Shown here: positions 8,955-19,362 of the stretch, piece after piece
Layout of the letters: the number at the start of each line of letters is the position of its first letter
Numbering within the stretch: the stretch's first letter is position 1
Source: Neocallimastix lanati (nom. inval.)
Taxonomy: Eukaryota > Neocallimastigomycota > Neocallimastigomycetes > Neocallimastigales > Neocallimastigaceae
Length of the DNA stretch: 64,000 nt
Reading direction: 5' to 3'
NCBI GenBank assembly: GCA_016946835.1
Contig: JACVTC010000047.1
Span: 1-64,000 of the forward strand
Made by a program: the position numbers and the translations under genes
The notes under the pieces: generated by a model
Seen by the model: the letters and a program-made list of their open reading frames with translations, nothing else
Told to the model about the DNA's origin: nothing
Database searches by the model: none

Positions 8955-9338
8955 TTACAATAGAAGCACCTCCGTTACACCTGGACATATAAGACCCATA
9001 CCTTGAGAAATTTCATCATATGTACGTTTTATATTTACATTAAAAGGAATTGAACTTTTTGAAATTTCATCTTTAATTTTATTTTTTACAATTGATTTAG
9101 CTGCTCCAAATTTATTTTCAAGATGATTATGTGAGTCATCATATTCTAAGATTTGATTCTCATTATTTAAAATAATGAAAGATGGACATTGATTTAATGT
9201 TTAATATTCTGTACATTTATATTTTTTTGAATTGTCTTTCCTTTTGGATGAAAGATTAAACTTATATTTTCTGTTTGAAATAATTTGTTCTTTTCCTCTA
9301 TTAGTTTTGCTTATTTCAATTTCTAGATTTTTCTCCAT
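8955..9338 (-). pseudogene. FLYWCH-type zinc finger gene fragment with in-frame stop
   Basis: The minus-strand frame from an ATG at 9338 runs 128 codons to a stop at 8955-8957, with a TAA at 9201-9203. It reads through a lysine-rich stretch, KYKCTEY, the stop, then NQCPSFIIL and a DDSHNH motif. That C...C...H-x-H pattern is typical of FLYWCH domains as found in MULE-type transposases and in host proteins. A conserved tail with TYDEISQGMG follows. The stop replaces what is probably a Lys codon (AAA to TAA). No larger gene surrounds it, so it looks like a relic. The family assignment is from recall of motif spacing. Confidence 0.55.
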
Positions 9339-10178
9339 TTTTTTTTTTTTTAATAAAAGTTTCTAATTAAATATTCTAATGATTAATTTTAATAATATAT
9401 ATTTTTAATTATATATACTTTAAATGAAGATTAATTATTCAAATATTATTTTTTAATTCTTCTATATTTTAAATAATTCCTTTTTTTAGTGTAACTGGAT
9501 AAATATAAAGTATTTATAAGTTTATTATATTTTTTATTATATAAAGTATAAAAATTTTTATATTATAATTTTATATTTATTTTTATATTTAATAACTATT
9601 ATAATTTTCATCATTATTATAAAAATATTATTATTGATGTTTCTGTAATTATTGCTACAGTTTATATTATTTATTTATTATTTATTATATATTATTTATT
9701 ATTAATTATAAAATATTATAAGAAAAACTTTTTAACATTTTTCTTAAGTAGGTAAATATTATTTTTATTAATTCATTTATATATATATTTGTTAATAATA
9801 ATAATATTATTTATAATTTAATCGTCATTATTATTATTAATGACAATCCTTTTATAATTATAGCAATAGTGTTTATATTATTTTTTTTATTAATTATATT
9901 ACTATATTGTTTATTTTATTATTATTTTTTTTTTTTATTTATTATTTATCAATTTATTATTTATTTAAACAGATATTTGTAAAGCTATTTATATATGAAA
10001 AAAATTTTTTTTTAATATTTAAATATTTACTTCATAATTATAAATACATCTTTTATATTATTACATTAAATATTTATTTTATTTTGTTTTATTTTATTTT
10101 ATTTTATTTTATTTTATTTTATTTTATTTTATTCAATCTGTATTTTCTGTTGATAATATAAACAAGGTATTAATGTAG

Positions 10179-10213
<35 letters not shown>

Positions 10214-10932
10214 TTAATTTTCTAAAAAAAGTTTTTTTAGTCATAATAAACGTTTGTCTTAATTATTTTTATTATTATTTAAAATTTTATTTATTCATTT
10301 ATTTATTTATCACATTATAATACGCCATGTTTTCCGAAATACACTACAACAAAATACAAATTTATGTAATAAAAATTTTCGAAATGACACACCCCCAAAA
10401 AATTGCTAATAAATTTAATCACAAGTTTATAAAAATAATTGCTAATACTTTAATTAAAATTAGGAACTTTAATTTATTTATTTCTTATATTTTATTTTAA
10501 TACTTTTTAATCAATATTTATAACAATTTGTTAATTTCTGAACTTAATGATAATTTTTGAACTTTATAACGAAGAATAGATGAAATTTAAATGAAAATAA
10601 AATAAATAAAATAAAAATAAAATAAATTAAAAAAAAGGTTAGATTAAAAAATATATAATTAATAATAAATTGATTAAAATGAAAAAATTTTAATGGTTAA
10701 TTATGATATTTATAAATAATAAATACTGAAATTCAATTTCTAATTTTTTTTTTTTTTTTTTTATTTTTTTTTTTTTTTTTTTATTTTTTTTGTGTGTTAC
10801 TCTTATAAAAAAAAAAGGGTAACTTCTAGAAAAAATGTTAATGTGGTGGTCCATTAAACTCTTTTTTTAAACCTTAAGAGTAATATTATTAGGAAATTAT
10901 TAATTTATTGAATAAGGCAATAAAGGCAATAG

Positions 10933-10934
<2 letters not shown>
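9339..10934. other. AT-rich intergenic region without genes
   Basis: Nothing coding is supported. It holds a (TTTTA)n pentanucleotide array at about 10083-10133, a (TA)n run at about 10188-10209 and two T-rich tracts near 10750-10790. Confidence 0.7.
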
Positions 10935-10986
<52 letters not shown>

Positions 10987-12845
10987 GGAATAAACTTTAT
11001 TTAATAATATTTATTAAAATAAAAAAAAAAAAAATACATGAAAATAAAATACTTGAAATTTTTTTTATATAATATTAAAAAACTATATTATTAATTTCAA
11101 GGAAGAAATGACTTCTTTCATCAGTGATAACTTCATGTGAATAAAAACTATCATTCGTTGATTGCGCTAGCCCTGCTGGTCTGCCTTACTGTTTCTTCAG
11201 CATTGACGTTCTTGGTAGTAGTACGATTCAATTTGAACCTATTGAACAAAGACCATTGCTGGCCAATAGCAATAGGTATAATCGATTGAAGAAGTGCCGC
11301 AGTAACCACCAAGAATGGAGTATCAGGATAAGCACCTGATTTTATCTGGCACTTAAATAGATCCTTCCATTCCCTTGTACTGCTATTAATACTTCGACCT
11401 CCAAGAAGGAAATTAAACACTTTTTTACACACACTAGAATCAACATACACATTATTTTCAATACTATTACTAACATTATTAATAATACTATTACTAATAT
11501 TACTATAACTATTATTACTATTACTATTATTACTGTTGCTATTATCATTATTACTATTAACAATATCATTTGTTAGGTTGCCACGGTTAAAAGCATTATA
11601 TAAAAATAAAAATTTATCATTAACTTTACTACGAATATGATTGAAAAAAAAGGGACAATCAATTAACCAATGCCTTAACCATTGTTTATTACTTTTACAA
11701 CAGGGACAAAAATTAGGACACATTTGATCTATTATTTTTGCACATAACAAAGTTTTATAAAATTTGATGTTTCCTCGAATCTGTTTTTTTTCATAAAATT
11801 CAGCTTTAATAGAATTGATTTTCATATCTCTTTTCCAATAAAAATCCTTGATTTTATTATCATTATTACCTCTTTTCTCTAGTTTACGTTTAAGAGTTCT
11901 GCTTTCTTTCATCCACGTATATTTTCTTGATTTTGGAATATTATTAACTAAATAGGAAATAGTACAATTTGAATCTTTCCATTTATCAAAACATTTGACT
12001 TGAGACAAAGTACACTTAGCTGACAATGGAGGAATATTTAAATCTTTTGATATAGAATATACATTAATAAAAGATTTGGCTTTTTGTAAACCTGCAATCC
12101 ATCTTAATTCTTTATTAATTAATTTCTGAGTATTATTTGTTCTCGCTTTATTTGAACCAAGTAAAGGTGCAAAGTAAGAGACTTTACTAAGTACATAGGA
12201 GTCAATTATAATCTTCTTAAATGGAATAGGAATTTTGGAATTTGAAAGAAATTTACCTACAGAAAAGAGAACTTTAGTAACTTTAGAGTTTAGTAATTTA
12301 ATAATAGGGTTCAACGATAAGCTTTTATCAAATGGTATACCTAAATAGGTATAACATTTTAGTTATTGGGATTGGTTGACCAGCAAGATAAAAAGTAGGA
12401 TCTCTTTTATTTTGAAAAAGAGGTGTGGGTGTGTCTGGTCGAATCACCATCGTTGCTCACTTGTTAATTCCAAAATTCATCATATTAAATTTAGCCCATT
12501 CGTTTACCTTCTTAAGCATTTTTTTTAACTTAGTTCTTGACGGTGCGCATAGAACAATATCATCTGCAAAGAGTCCACCACAACATCTAGATTCGCCTAA
12601 AGGAATTCCAAGTTCTGAAAAATTTTTAAAAATGTCATTAATAAATAGATTGAAAAGAATTGGTGATAGTGGACAACCTTGTCTAACACCTTTCATAATA
12701 TGAAAGATTCCGAATATTGATCATCAATTTTAACACTGGCTTTGGAAGTCAAATATAGATTTTTTTATAAATTGATAACATTTACCTCTAATACCTAAAG
12801 AATCTAATTTATATAAAATATTACCTATTGGAACAGAATCATATA
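10935..12845 (-). mobile_element. 5'-truncated LINE copy
   Basis: Read on the minus strand, this insertion starts inside the reverse transcriptase at the YDSVP motif (~12845). It runs through the RT and the C-terminal zinc knuckle, then a ~170-bp 3' UTR. It ends in a poly-A tail, seen as poly-T at 10935-10980. The tail is preceded by ATTAAATAAAGTTTATTCC, also found in the LINE tails at ~28400 and ~43720. Truncation at the 5' end with a 3' poly-A is typical of target-primed reverse transcription. Confidence 0.88.
11151..12845 (-). pseudogene. LINE reverse transcriptase, broken C-terminal part
   Basis: Two open pieces remain. The piece at 12457-12696 carries MKGVRQGCPLSP and GGLFADDIVL, the core RT motifs including the catalytic FADD. 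The piece at 11151-12314 carries the thumb and connection region, a C-P-x2-C-P-x-C-C...H...C zinc knuckle and a low-complexity Asn/Ser insert. Upstream of 12696 the YDSVP stretch is out of frame. A TGA replaces the Cys expected after NFGINK, and another shift lies near 12340. It matches the LINE at 36326-40358 in layout but is clearly diverged. It cannot make a working protein. Confidence 0.85.
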
Positions 12846-13033
12846 TATATATAAAACATTAACAAATAAATACAGCATTCTATTTTCCTTATTTTTCTTC
12901 CATTCCATTTCAGTTCATTCCATTTTATTTTATTTTATTTTCATTTTTATTTTTTATTTTTATTTTATTTTTATTCATTTTTGTATTTCCATTTAAAAAA
13001 AAATCTATATTTAATCCTTTTTTTTTTTCTTCC

Positions 13034-13082
<49 letters not shown>

Positions 13083-13123
13083 CTGTATTACTTTATTAAT
13101 AACATTATTTATTAATTATATTT

Positions 13124-13160
<37 letters not shown>

Positions 13161-13377
13161 ATTATTACTAATCACTTATTTATATTTATTTTTATTTTTA
13201 TTTTATTTTTTATTTTTTTATTTTTTATTTTTTAATTAATTAATTATTATATATTTTACTTATTCTTTATTCTTTATTTTTTATTTATAAAATTTTATTT
13301 GATCAGTAATATTTATTAATAAATAATTAAAATCCATAATTTTTTTCTTCCTCTTTTTTTTGCTAATTTTTTTTGCT

Positions 13378-13426
<49 letters not shown>

Positions 13427-13721
13427 CAATATGTATATATATATATATTTTATTTTTATTACAATTTTTTAAATTATTAAAAAAAAAAAAGTTATGATAT
13501 GTAAAAATGGCTTCTTATTATGAATATTACTTTCTTTTTTTTTTTTTTTTTTTTTTTTAATTTTATATTAACTTATTTATTTACTTAATATTTTCATTAA
13601 TTTTATTTTTAAAAAAATGTTTCTCAGAAACTCCTCTAAAAAAAAAAGAAAAAAATTGGAATATTAAAAAATAATATGAAAATATATATAAAGATAATAT
13701 TTCAGTAAAATTCTAATGCAT
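12846..13721. other. AT-rich spacer with long T tracts
   Basis: No coding sequence seen. T tracts of 20-50 bases occur near 13031-13082, 13128-13156, 13380-13424 and 13530-13558. Confidence 0.7.
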
Positions 13722-14864
13722 TTAGAGATCTGAACGACAGCGAGGACCAGTTGGTTCAGAAGTTAAAGCAGTTAATCCAGTCTTTGGTTCACATGAATGA
13801 CGAGTTTGAGAACCTCTCTTTGGAACAATTCCCTTACGTAATTGTTTAAGAATCTTTTTAGTGCTTGATGGGGTTAAATCTTCATAGTAATCATCATTAA
13901 TGGACATAACTGGAGCATTAACACAAGCACCAGCACATTCAACTTCAATTAAAGTGAACATACCATCTGGGGTAGTTTCACCAACATTAATACCTAATTC
14001 TTTCTTAATAGTATTAACAATATTGTCAGAACCACAAACTTGACATGGTGTAGTAGTACAAACTTGTAAAAGGTACTTTCCTCTTGGTTCTCTGTGGAAC
14101 ATAGTATAGAAAGTAGCTACTTCATAAACTCTAAGTGGTGGAATATTAAGATATTCAGCTACAGCATTCATAACTGGAACACTACACCAACCATGTTGAC
14201 GTTGAGCAATATCTAAAAGTGGAATAGTAGCACCTCTTTTAAAATCATCTGGATATTTCTTTAAAAGTTCTTCAGCTCTTTTTAAGTTTTCTGGGGTAAA
14301 CTTTAAATAACCAAATAATAGATATTTATTTTAATAAATAAAATTATTTCAATATTTTTATAAAACATTTTAATAATTTCAAAAAAAAAAAAAAAAAAAT
14401 CATTTATTCACCTTGAATGGAGCAGTGTTAGATGGTTTAGCATCAGTTCTTGGCTAATTATTATTTTAGATAAAAAAATTAAGTTATTTAATTAGATCTT
14501 ATAATATTAAATTATTTTTAAAAAATAATTTTTTAAAAATCTACATTTATTCTTGATATTACTAACATAAATATTTTTTTTTTGTTTGTTTATTAATTTT
14601 TATCCATTAATTATTTATAAATTTTGTGGGGTAAAATATAATTTGAACTATATTATATATATTTAAACTTTACTAAATTACAAACTTTAAATTTTTATAT
14701 ATTATTAAATTATTATATTATTAAAATTAAATAAACATTTTCATATATACCATAACATTTCTAGCGACAATTGGAGTTGAAGAAAGTGATCTGGCTGCTA
14801 ATAAGCCAGCTTTTGGAAGAAGAGACTTTGAAACTAATGAAGTAGTTGGCTTAAGAGCGAACAT
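13722..14864 (-). CDS. NDUFV2: 24-kDa NADH dehydrogenase subunit (NuoE/NDUFV2), organelle-targeted
   Basis: Three exons join in phase: 14864-14751, 14453-14412 and 14300-13722, giving 244 aa. The introns (297 and 111 bp) are GT-AG. The protein binds a [2Fe-2S] cluster and works with the 51-kDa flavoprotein in NADH oxidation. The cluster ligands are visible as C-x4-C in VCTTTPC and C-x3-C in ECAGAC. The N-terminus (first ~34 residues) is rich in Ser, Lys and Arg, lacks acidic residues and contains ARSLSS, a typical mitochondrial or hydrogenosomal presequence. [17 protein letters not shown] is the expected start of the mature domain. In anaerobic fungi the 24- and 51-kDa subunits are known as hydrogenosomal remnants of complex I. 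The last ~20 residues, ending PRCRSDL, are not familiar. Confidence 0.95.
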
Positions 14865-17165
14865 TTTATGAATATCTATTGTAGTATTTGAAAATAAAAA
14901 AACTATTAATTATTACAATAAATAATTTTCTTTTATTAAACTTCAAATCTATTAATTTATTCTTTTATTTTATTTTTATTTGATATTTCAATTTTCCAAT
15001 AATTATAATAATTTATATTTTCTACTGTTGTTTTATCTATTCAATGAATTTATTATTTTTGTTGTTTGATTCTAGTTTTTGCTTTTTGTTTTAATTCTTG
15101 TTTTAATTTTTATTTTTATTTTTATTTTTTTTATTTAGTTTGTTTATATATTTTAGTTGTAAATTTTTTTCAAATAAATGTTAAAACGTATAATCTTCAT
15201 TTCATATATTTTATTTATCTAGTTAAATTATGGTATTGTTCGCTTTTACTTATCTACTTTTTTATTACACTTTTTTTCTCTCATTAACATTCATATCCCA
15301 AAATAAAAATTTATTTGCTTATTAAATTTAAATATAATTACTTTAATCCTTTTAATGATTTATATTTACTTTTATAAATTAAACAAAAAAAAAAAAGAAA
15401 GATTGATGAGTAAAAGAAACTCAAAACAAAAAAATTTTATTTATAATTTTAATCATTTTTTTACATTATTACTTTAATCTTTAGCTGATTTAATATTATT
15501 ATTTTTAAATGAATATTATAATATTAATATTTTAAATTTTATTAATAAAATTAAAGTATAATTCCTATTTTGATTATTTTAATTACTATATATTGTAATA
15601 TATTACATAAATATGAAATAATTTTGTTTCAATTTATTAATATATTGTTATATATAGTAATATTCCTAAAAAACTAAAAAACTCTTCTTTTTTTTAATAA
15701 ATGAATTTATGTAATTAATAAATAGTCTTTTTAATAAAAATATTTATAAATATGTTTTATATATATTTCAATTTATACTAATATATATAAAATATGATAA
15801 AACATTTTTATAAATTTTTTTACTTAATACATCCCGATTTGCATTTTTTCATTATATTGATATATGTGGGGTATTTTTATCCAATCATATTTTTATAAAT
15901 TTTAATATCTTGTATTTGATATACAATTTATATAATCTCATAAATTTAAAATATAAAGTAGGTTATTAAGAATTATAAAGAACTACAGAAATTGTGAATG
16001 ATAATAATTTTTCACATTTTAATTTAATTTTTTTTTTATTTTATTTTTATTTTTTTTATCATAGTTTATTATATTATGTGAAAAGAAAAAAAATGTATGT
16101 TTTATAAAATGAGAAATAAGGGGAATAAATTAAAATATTTATATTTTTTTATAATTATTACAATATAAAGATATATATTAATTAATTATGTATATATTTT
16201 AGTATTAAAGTAACTTAAAGTAAGAACACTATAGTATTAAAATTTATTGTCTTTGTATTTTGTATAATATTTGATTTTAAATAATTAATGCTGTCACTAA
16301 AATTGAAATTTTTGAGTATAATTTGAAAATATATATTACTAAGCTTGTCAATTAATTGGAATGTTCTATGTCGTTTTACATGGGCATTCGATCAATAGAA
16401 AAATTTGATTATGGAATAAATTTTATATTGAAAATCTATTTGAATAAAATGTATTTTTGAATTGTGTTTTTTCCTTTATGAAAATTATAATTTTACAAAT
16501 TGTACTGAAGATAAGTTTGTTTTGAGATAGAGATGTTGTATTTGAACATGTTGGGACTATTCTATTAACATTGGTGTATTATTTTAACCTGAGTTTTATA
16601 AATTTAGTAGTTAGCGAAGGAAGATATCTCTCCGATAAAAATAGTCGTACACTTTTAAAAATAGTATAATTACTGTCTACATACTGTTTATCTTGAGTAG
16701 TCTCGAAAATACTGAAATTTTTACTTTTTATTAAAATAAAGATAATTATAAGTATGAATAAAATTGAAAATACAAAATAATGATAATAATAATAGAATAA
16801 TACTATTTTTTAAAACGAAATTAAAAAAAAAAAAGTTAATTATTGAAAGACAGAAATAAAAATAGTTATATAATTATACTTTTAAAGAAATTGATGCTTC
16901 ATAAAATTATTGAATATTTATATACTTTAAAAATAATTATTAAATAATTTTTAAAATTTGCTAATCATATGGAATTTTTTATTAAAATATATAGTATAAA
17001 AAATTTTAAAAATCATTTATTTTTAATTATATAGAATTTTTTATTAAGCTATTTACTTTTCATATTATTTTTTTACTACTTTTAAAAATTTAAATAATTG
17101 TATATTAATATATTACTTTTTTATTAATTTTTATATTGTCCATATGAAAAATATTTATTAATGTA
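14865..17165. other. AT-rich intergenic region with one coding-like patch
   Basis: No intact gene. At about 16340-16670 (plus strand) the composition changes and one frame reads as protein for ~45 codons (with EHVGTILLTLVYYFN) before a stop. A neighbouring stretch (with MGIRSIEKFDYGINF) lies upstream in a different context. This may be exon debris of a decayed gene. The rest shows nothing. Confidence 0.5.
17084..17165. repeat. Left copy of a ~90-bp direct repeat flanking the copia element
   Basis: This stretch, with ATATTGTCCATATGAAAAAT, is nearly repeated at 23936-24021 outside the other LTR. It is far longer than the 5-bp target duplication. The target was probably already a tandem duplication, and the element landed in one unit. 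Confidence 0.75.
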
Positions 17166-17464
17166 TATTAAAAATATTTCTTTGAAATTGATATTTCGAT
17201 CTCAACTTTTAATAATATCTTTATTTAATAAGGTTATTGTTTATAATTAATTGTATAATACAATTATATAAACATTATTTATTACATTTAATAAAACTAT
17301 ATTTGGTTGTTTATGTAAGTATATGATGTACGTCATATATACGCCACGATATATTTACATAACAATACATGTTTAATTATTTAATATATTAATAATATTA
17401 TATTCTAAGTTATTATATAACTAACTATAATATAGTATCATAATATTAAACTTTATTTCTAACA
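17166..17464 (-). repeat. 3' LTR of the copia element
   Basis: A 299-bp repeat. On the minus strand it begins TGTTAGAAATAAAG and ends TTTTTAATA, so the termini are TG...TA rather than TG...CA. It abuts ATGTA at 17161-17165. Confidence 0.92.
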
Positions 17465-17474
17465 TTCCCCCTAA
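17465..17474 (-). promoter_or_regulatory. Polypurine tract of the copia element
   Basis: On the minus strand TTAGGGGGAA lies directly against the 3' LTR start. It overlaps the last codons of the RT-RNase H frame, whose stop is at 17471-17473. Confidence 0.85.
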
Positions 17475-19315
17475 AGTTTAAGATCATTAAAGCTAGAAAG
17501 AATGTTATTTCTAAATTTATTCATTAAAGTAGTATTTAAGTATTTAGTTAAACCGTCTGATAAATTAAACTCAGATTTAATATATTTTAAATCTATATAA
17601 TTATTTCTTACCAGTTCTCTAATACTATGGTATCTTAAATCTATATGTTTTGATTTCGGGTTAATTGTTTCATTTTCGCAATTATAAATTGCTGCTTTAT
17701 TATCTGTGCTGATTGTTATACATTCATGTTTGATTCCAAATTCTTTAAATATATTTTTATACCATAAGCAGTGTCTTGCGCATTCATGAATACCGTAATA
17801 TTCACTCTTTGCTGTTGATACAGAAACACAATGTTGAAGCTTAGAGAACCAGCTTGTTGGGGCTGAATTAATTAGCATTAGAAATCCAGTAGTTAATCTC
17901 CTAGTTTCTTTGTCGCCACCTAAATCGGCATCAACATATACTTCAAGGTTAATTTTATCATTATATGAAAATTTTATACCATAATTTGGGTTCTTTTTTA
18001 TGTATCTAAATATTTTTAATAAGTTATACCAATCCTCATATGTGGGTTTTTCAGATTTCCTTGAAGCCTTACTGACTGAATATAGAATATCAGGTCTAGT
18101 ACTTAAAGCCAGATAAAGCAAACTTCCAATTGCTTGTTTATATCTTGTAGGATTAAAGTATTTATTTCTTAATTCTTTATATTCAATAGGTATGGTGTTC
18201 GACGTTGGACTATATTTGTTTATGTCAAATCTATTTAGAATATCTTCTAAATATTTTATTTGATATATAAAATAACCGTCATCACATTTAACGAATTTTA
18301 TACCAATTATAAAATCAATCTCACCTACATCGGTAGCTTCAAAATTATTTTTAATTAATTTTTTGGTTTTCTTAATTTCGGCATCAGTTCCAGATATAAT
18401 AATATCATCTACATACACGGCTAAAATACATTTTATGTTACTATCGTTATCTTTTTTAATATATACACATGGATCGCTAATGAACCTTTTAAAGTTTAAA
18501 CTTATTAATACTTTATTAAATGTTTCATTCCACATCCTACCTGATTGTTTCAAGCTGTATAAAGCTTTATTTAATTTACAAAAACCCTTTTTATTTAGAC
18601 CTTCAGGAAGCTCCATGTATATATCTTCCTTTAGTTCGGCGTTTAAATAGGCGGCTTTAATATCCATTTGATGAATATTAAATTTATGGTGAACTGAAAT
18701 AGCTATAATTATTCGGAGTGTATCCTGTTTAAGTGTGGGGGAGAAGGTATTTCTATAATCCACACCATATATTTGAGAGTACCCTCTTGCTACTAGTCTA
18801 GCTTTTCGTTTAATTATATTTCCTTCTGAGTCTTTTTTATATTTAAGGACCCATCTAGTAGAAACAATATTTGCTCCTTTATGTACTTTATCTATTAACG
18901 TAAACACTCTCATTTTTTTCATATTATTTAGCTCCTCATCGACGGCTTTCAACCACTCTTTTTTATCTTCTAAATTAAAAATATCTCTATAGTTGTTTGG
19001 TTCCCTTAAGTTATTATTATCAATAGATATAAGAGCCACGTAATTATTTAAAATGTTATCTATACTAAAAGGTTTTAACCGTTTGTTATTATTTCCTGGG
19101 TTATATCTAATTTTTCTTTTTGTACATAATAAACTTATTTGTTGGTTATTATTAATGTTTAATTTCGAATTATTATCGTTATTATTAAACATATTAGATT
19201 GTTGCTTATTTTGTTTATTTACATAAGTACTTTTAATCTTGTTTTTATTTTTATAAAAAGAATTAGTTTGTTTATCTTGTTCAGTATGTTTAATATCCTT
19301 ATTTACTTCATTCAA
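17471..19315 (-). CDS. pol: Copia reverse transcriptase and RNase H
   Basis: This 614-aa open frame starts with an Asn/Lys-rich lead. The copia-type RT opens near residue 120 and includes STRWVLKYKKD, KARLVARGYSQ, MDIKAAYLNAEL and the catalytic YVDD at about 301-304. RNase H follows with VYVDADLGGD, SKSEYY-like and DNKAAI motifs, ending with HIDLRYH...LSDGLTKYL. The frame is open upstream of its ATG and overlaps the end of the integrase frame. The natural protein was therefore continuous with it, and one A was lost from an A run near 19365-19370. The RT itself looks intact. Confidence 0.94.
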   Translation of the reverse strand: MNEVNKDIKHTEQDKQTNSFYKNKNKIKSTYVNKQNKQQSNMFNNNDNNSKLNINNNQQISLLCTKRKIRYNPGNNNKRLKPFSIDNILNNYVALISIDNNNLREPNNYRDIFNLEDKKEWLKAVDEELNNMKKMRVFTLIDKVHKGANIVSTRWVLKYKKDSEGNIIKRKARLVARGYSQIYGVDYRNTFSPTLKQDTLRIIIAISVHHKFNIHQMDIKAAYLNAELKEDIYMELPEGLNKKGFCKLNKALYSLKQSGRMWNETFNKVLISLNFKRFISDPCVYIKKDNDSNIKCILAVYVDDIIISGTDAEIKKTKKLIKNNFEATDVGEIDFIIGIKFVKCDDGYFIYQIKYLEDILNRFDINKYSPTSNTIPIEYKELRNKYFNPTRYKQAIGSLLYLALSTRPDILYSVSKASRKSEKPTYEDWYNLLKIFRYIKKNPNYGIKFSYNDKINLEVYVDADLGGDKETRRLTTGFLMLINSAPTSWFSKLQHCVSVSTAKSEYYGIHECARHCLWYKNIFKEFGIKHECITISTDNKAAIYNCENETINPKSKHIDLRYHSIRELVRNNYIDLKYIKSEFNLSDGLTKYLNTTLMNKFRNNILSSFNDLKL

Positions 19316-19362
19316 TTTATTAGTTAATATTTTATTTACCTTATTTTTTGTATTTTTCTTTT

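Noticed and set aside
9907-10161. 84-aa Phe/Ile/Tyr-rich frame
   Set aside because: Low-complexity AT repeat, including a (TTTTA)n array.
11342-11569. 75-aa Ile/Val-rich frame inside the minus-strand LINE
   Set aside because: An out-of-frame shadow of the Asn/Ser repeat in the LINE C-terminal region.
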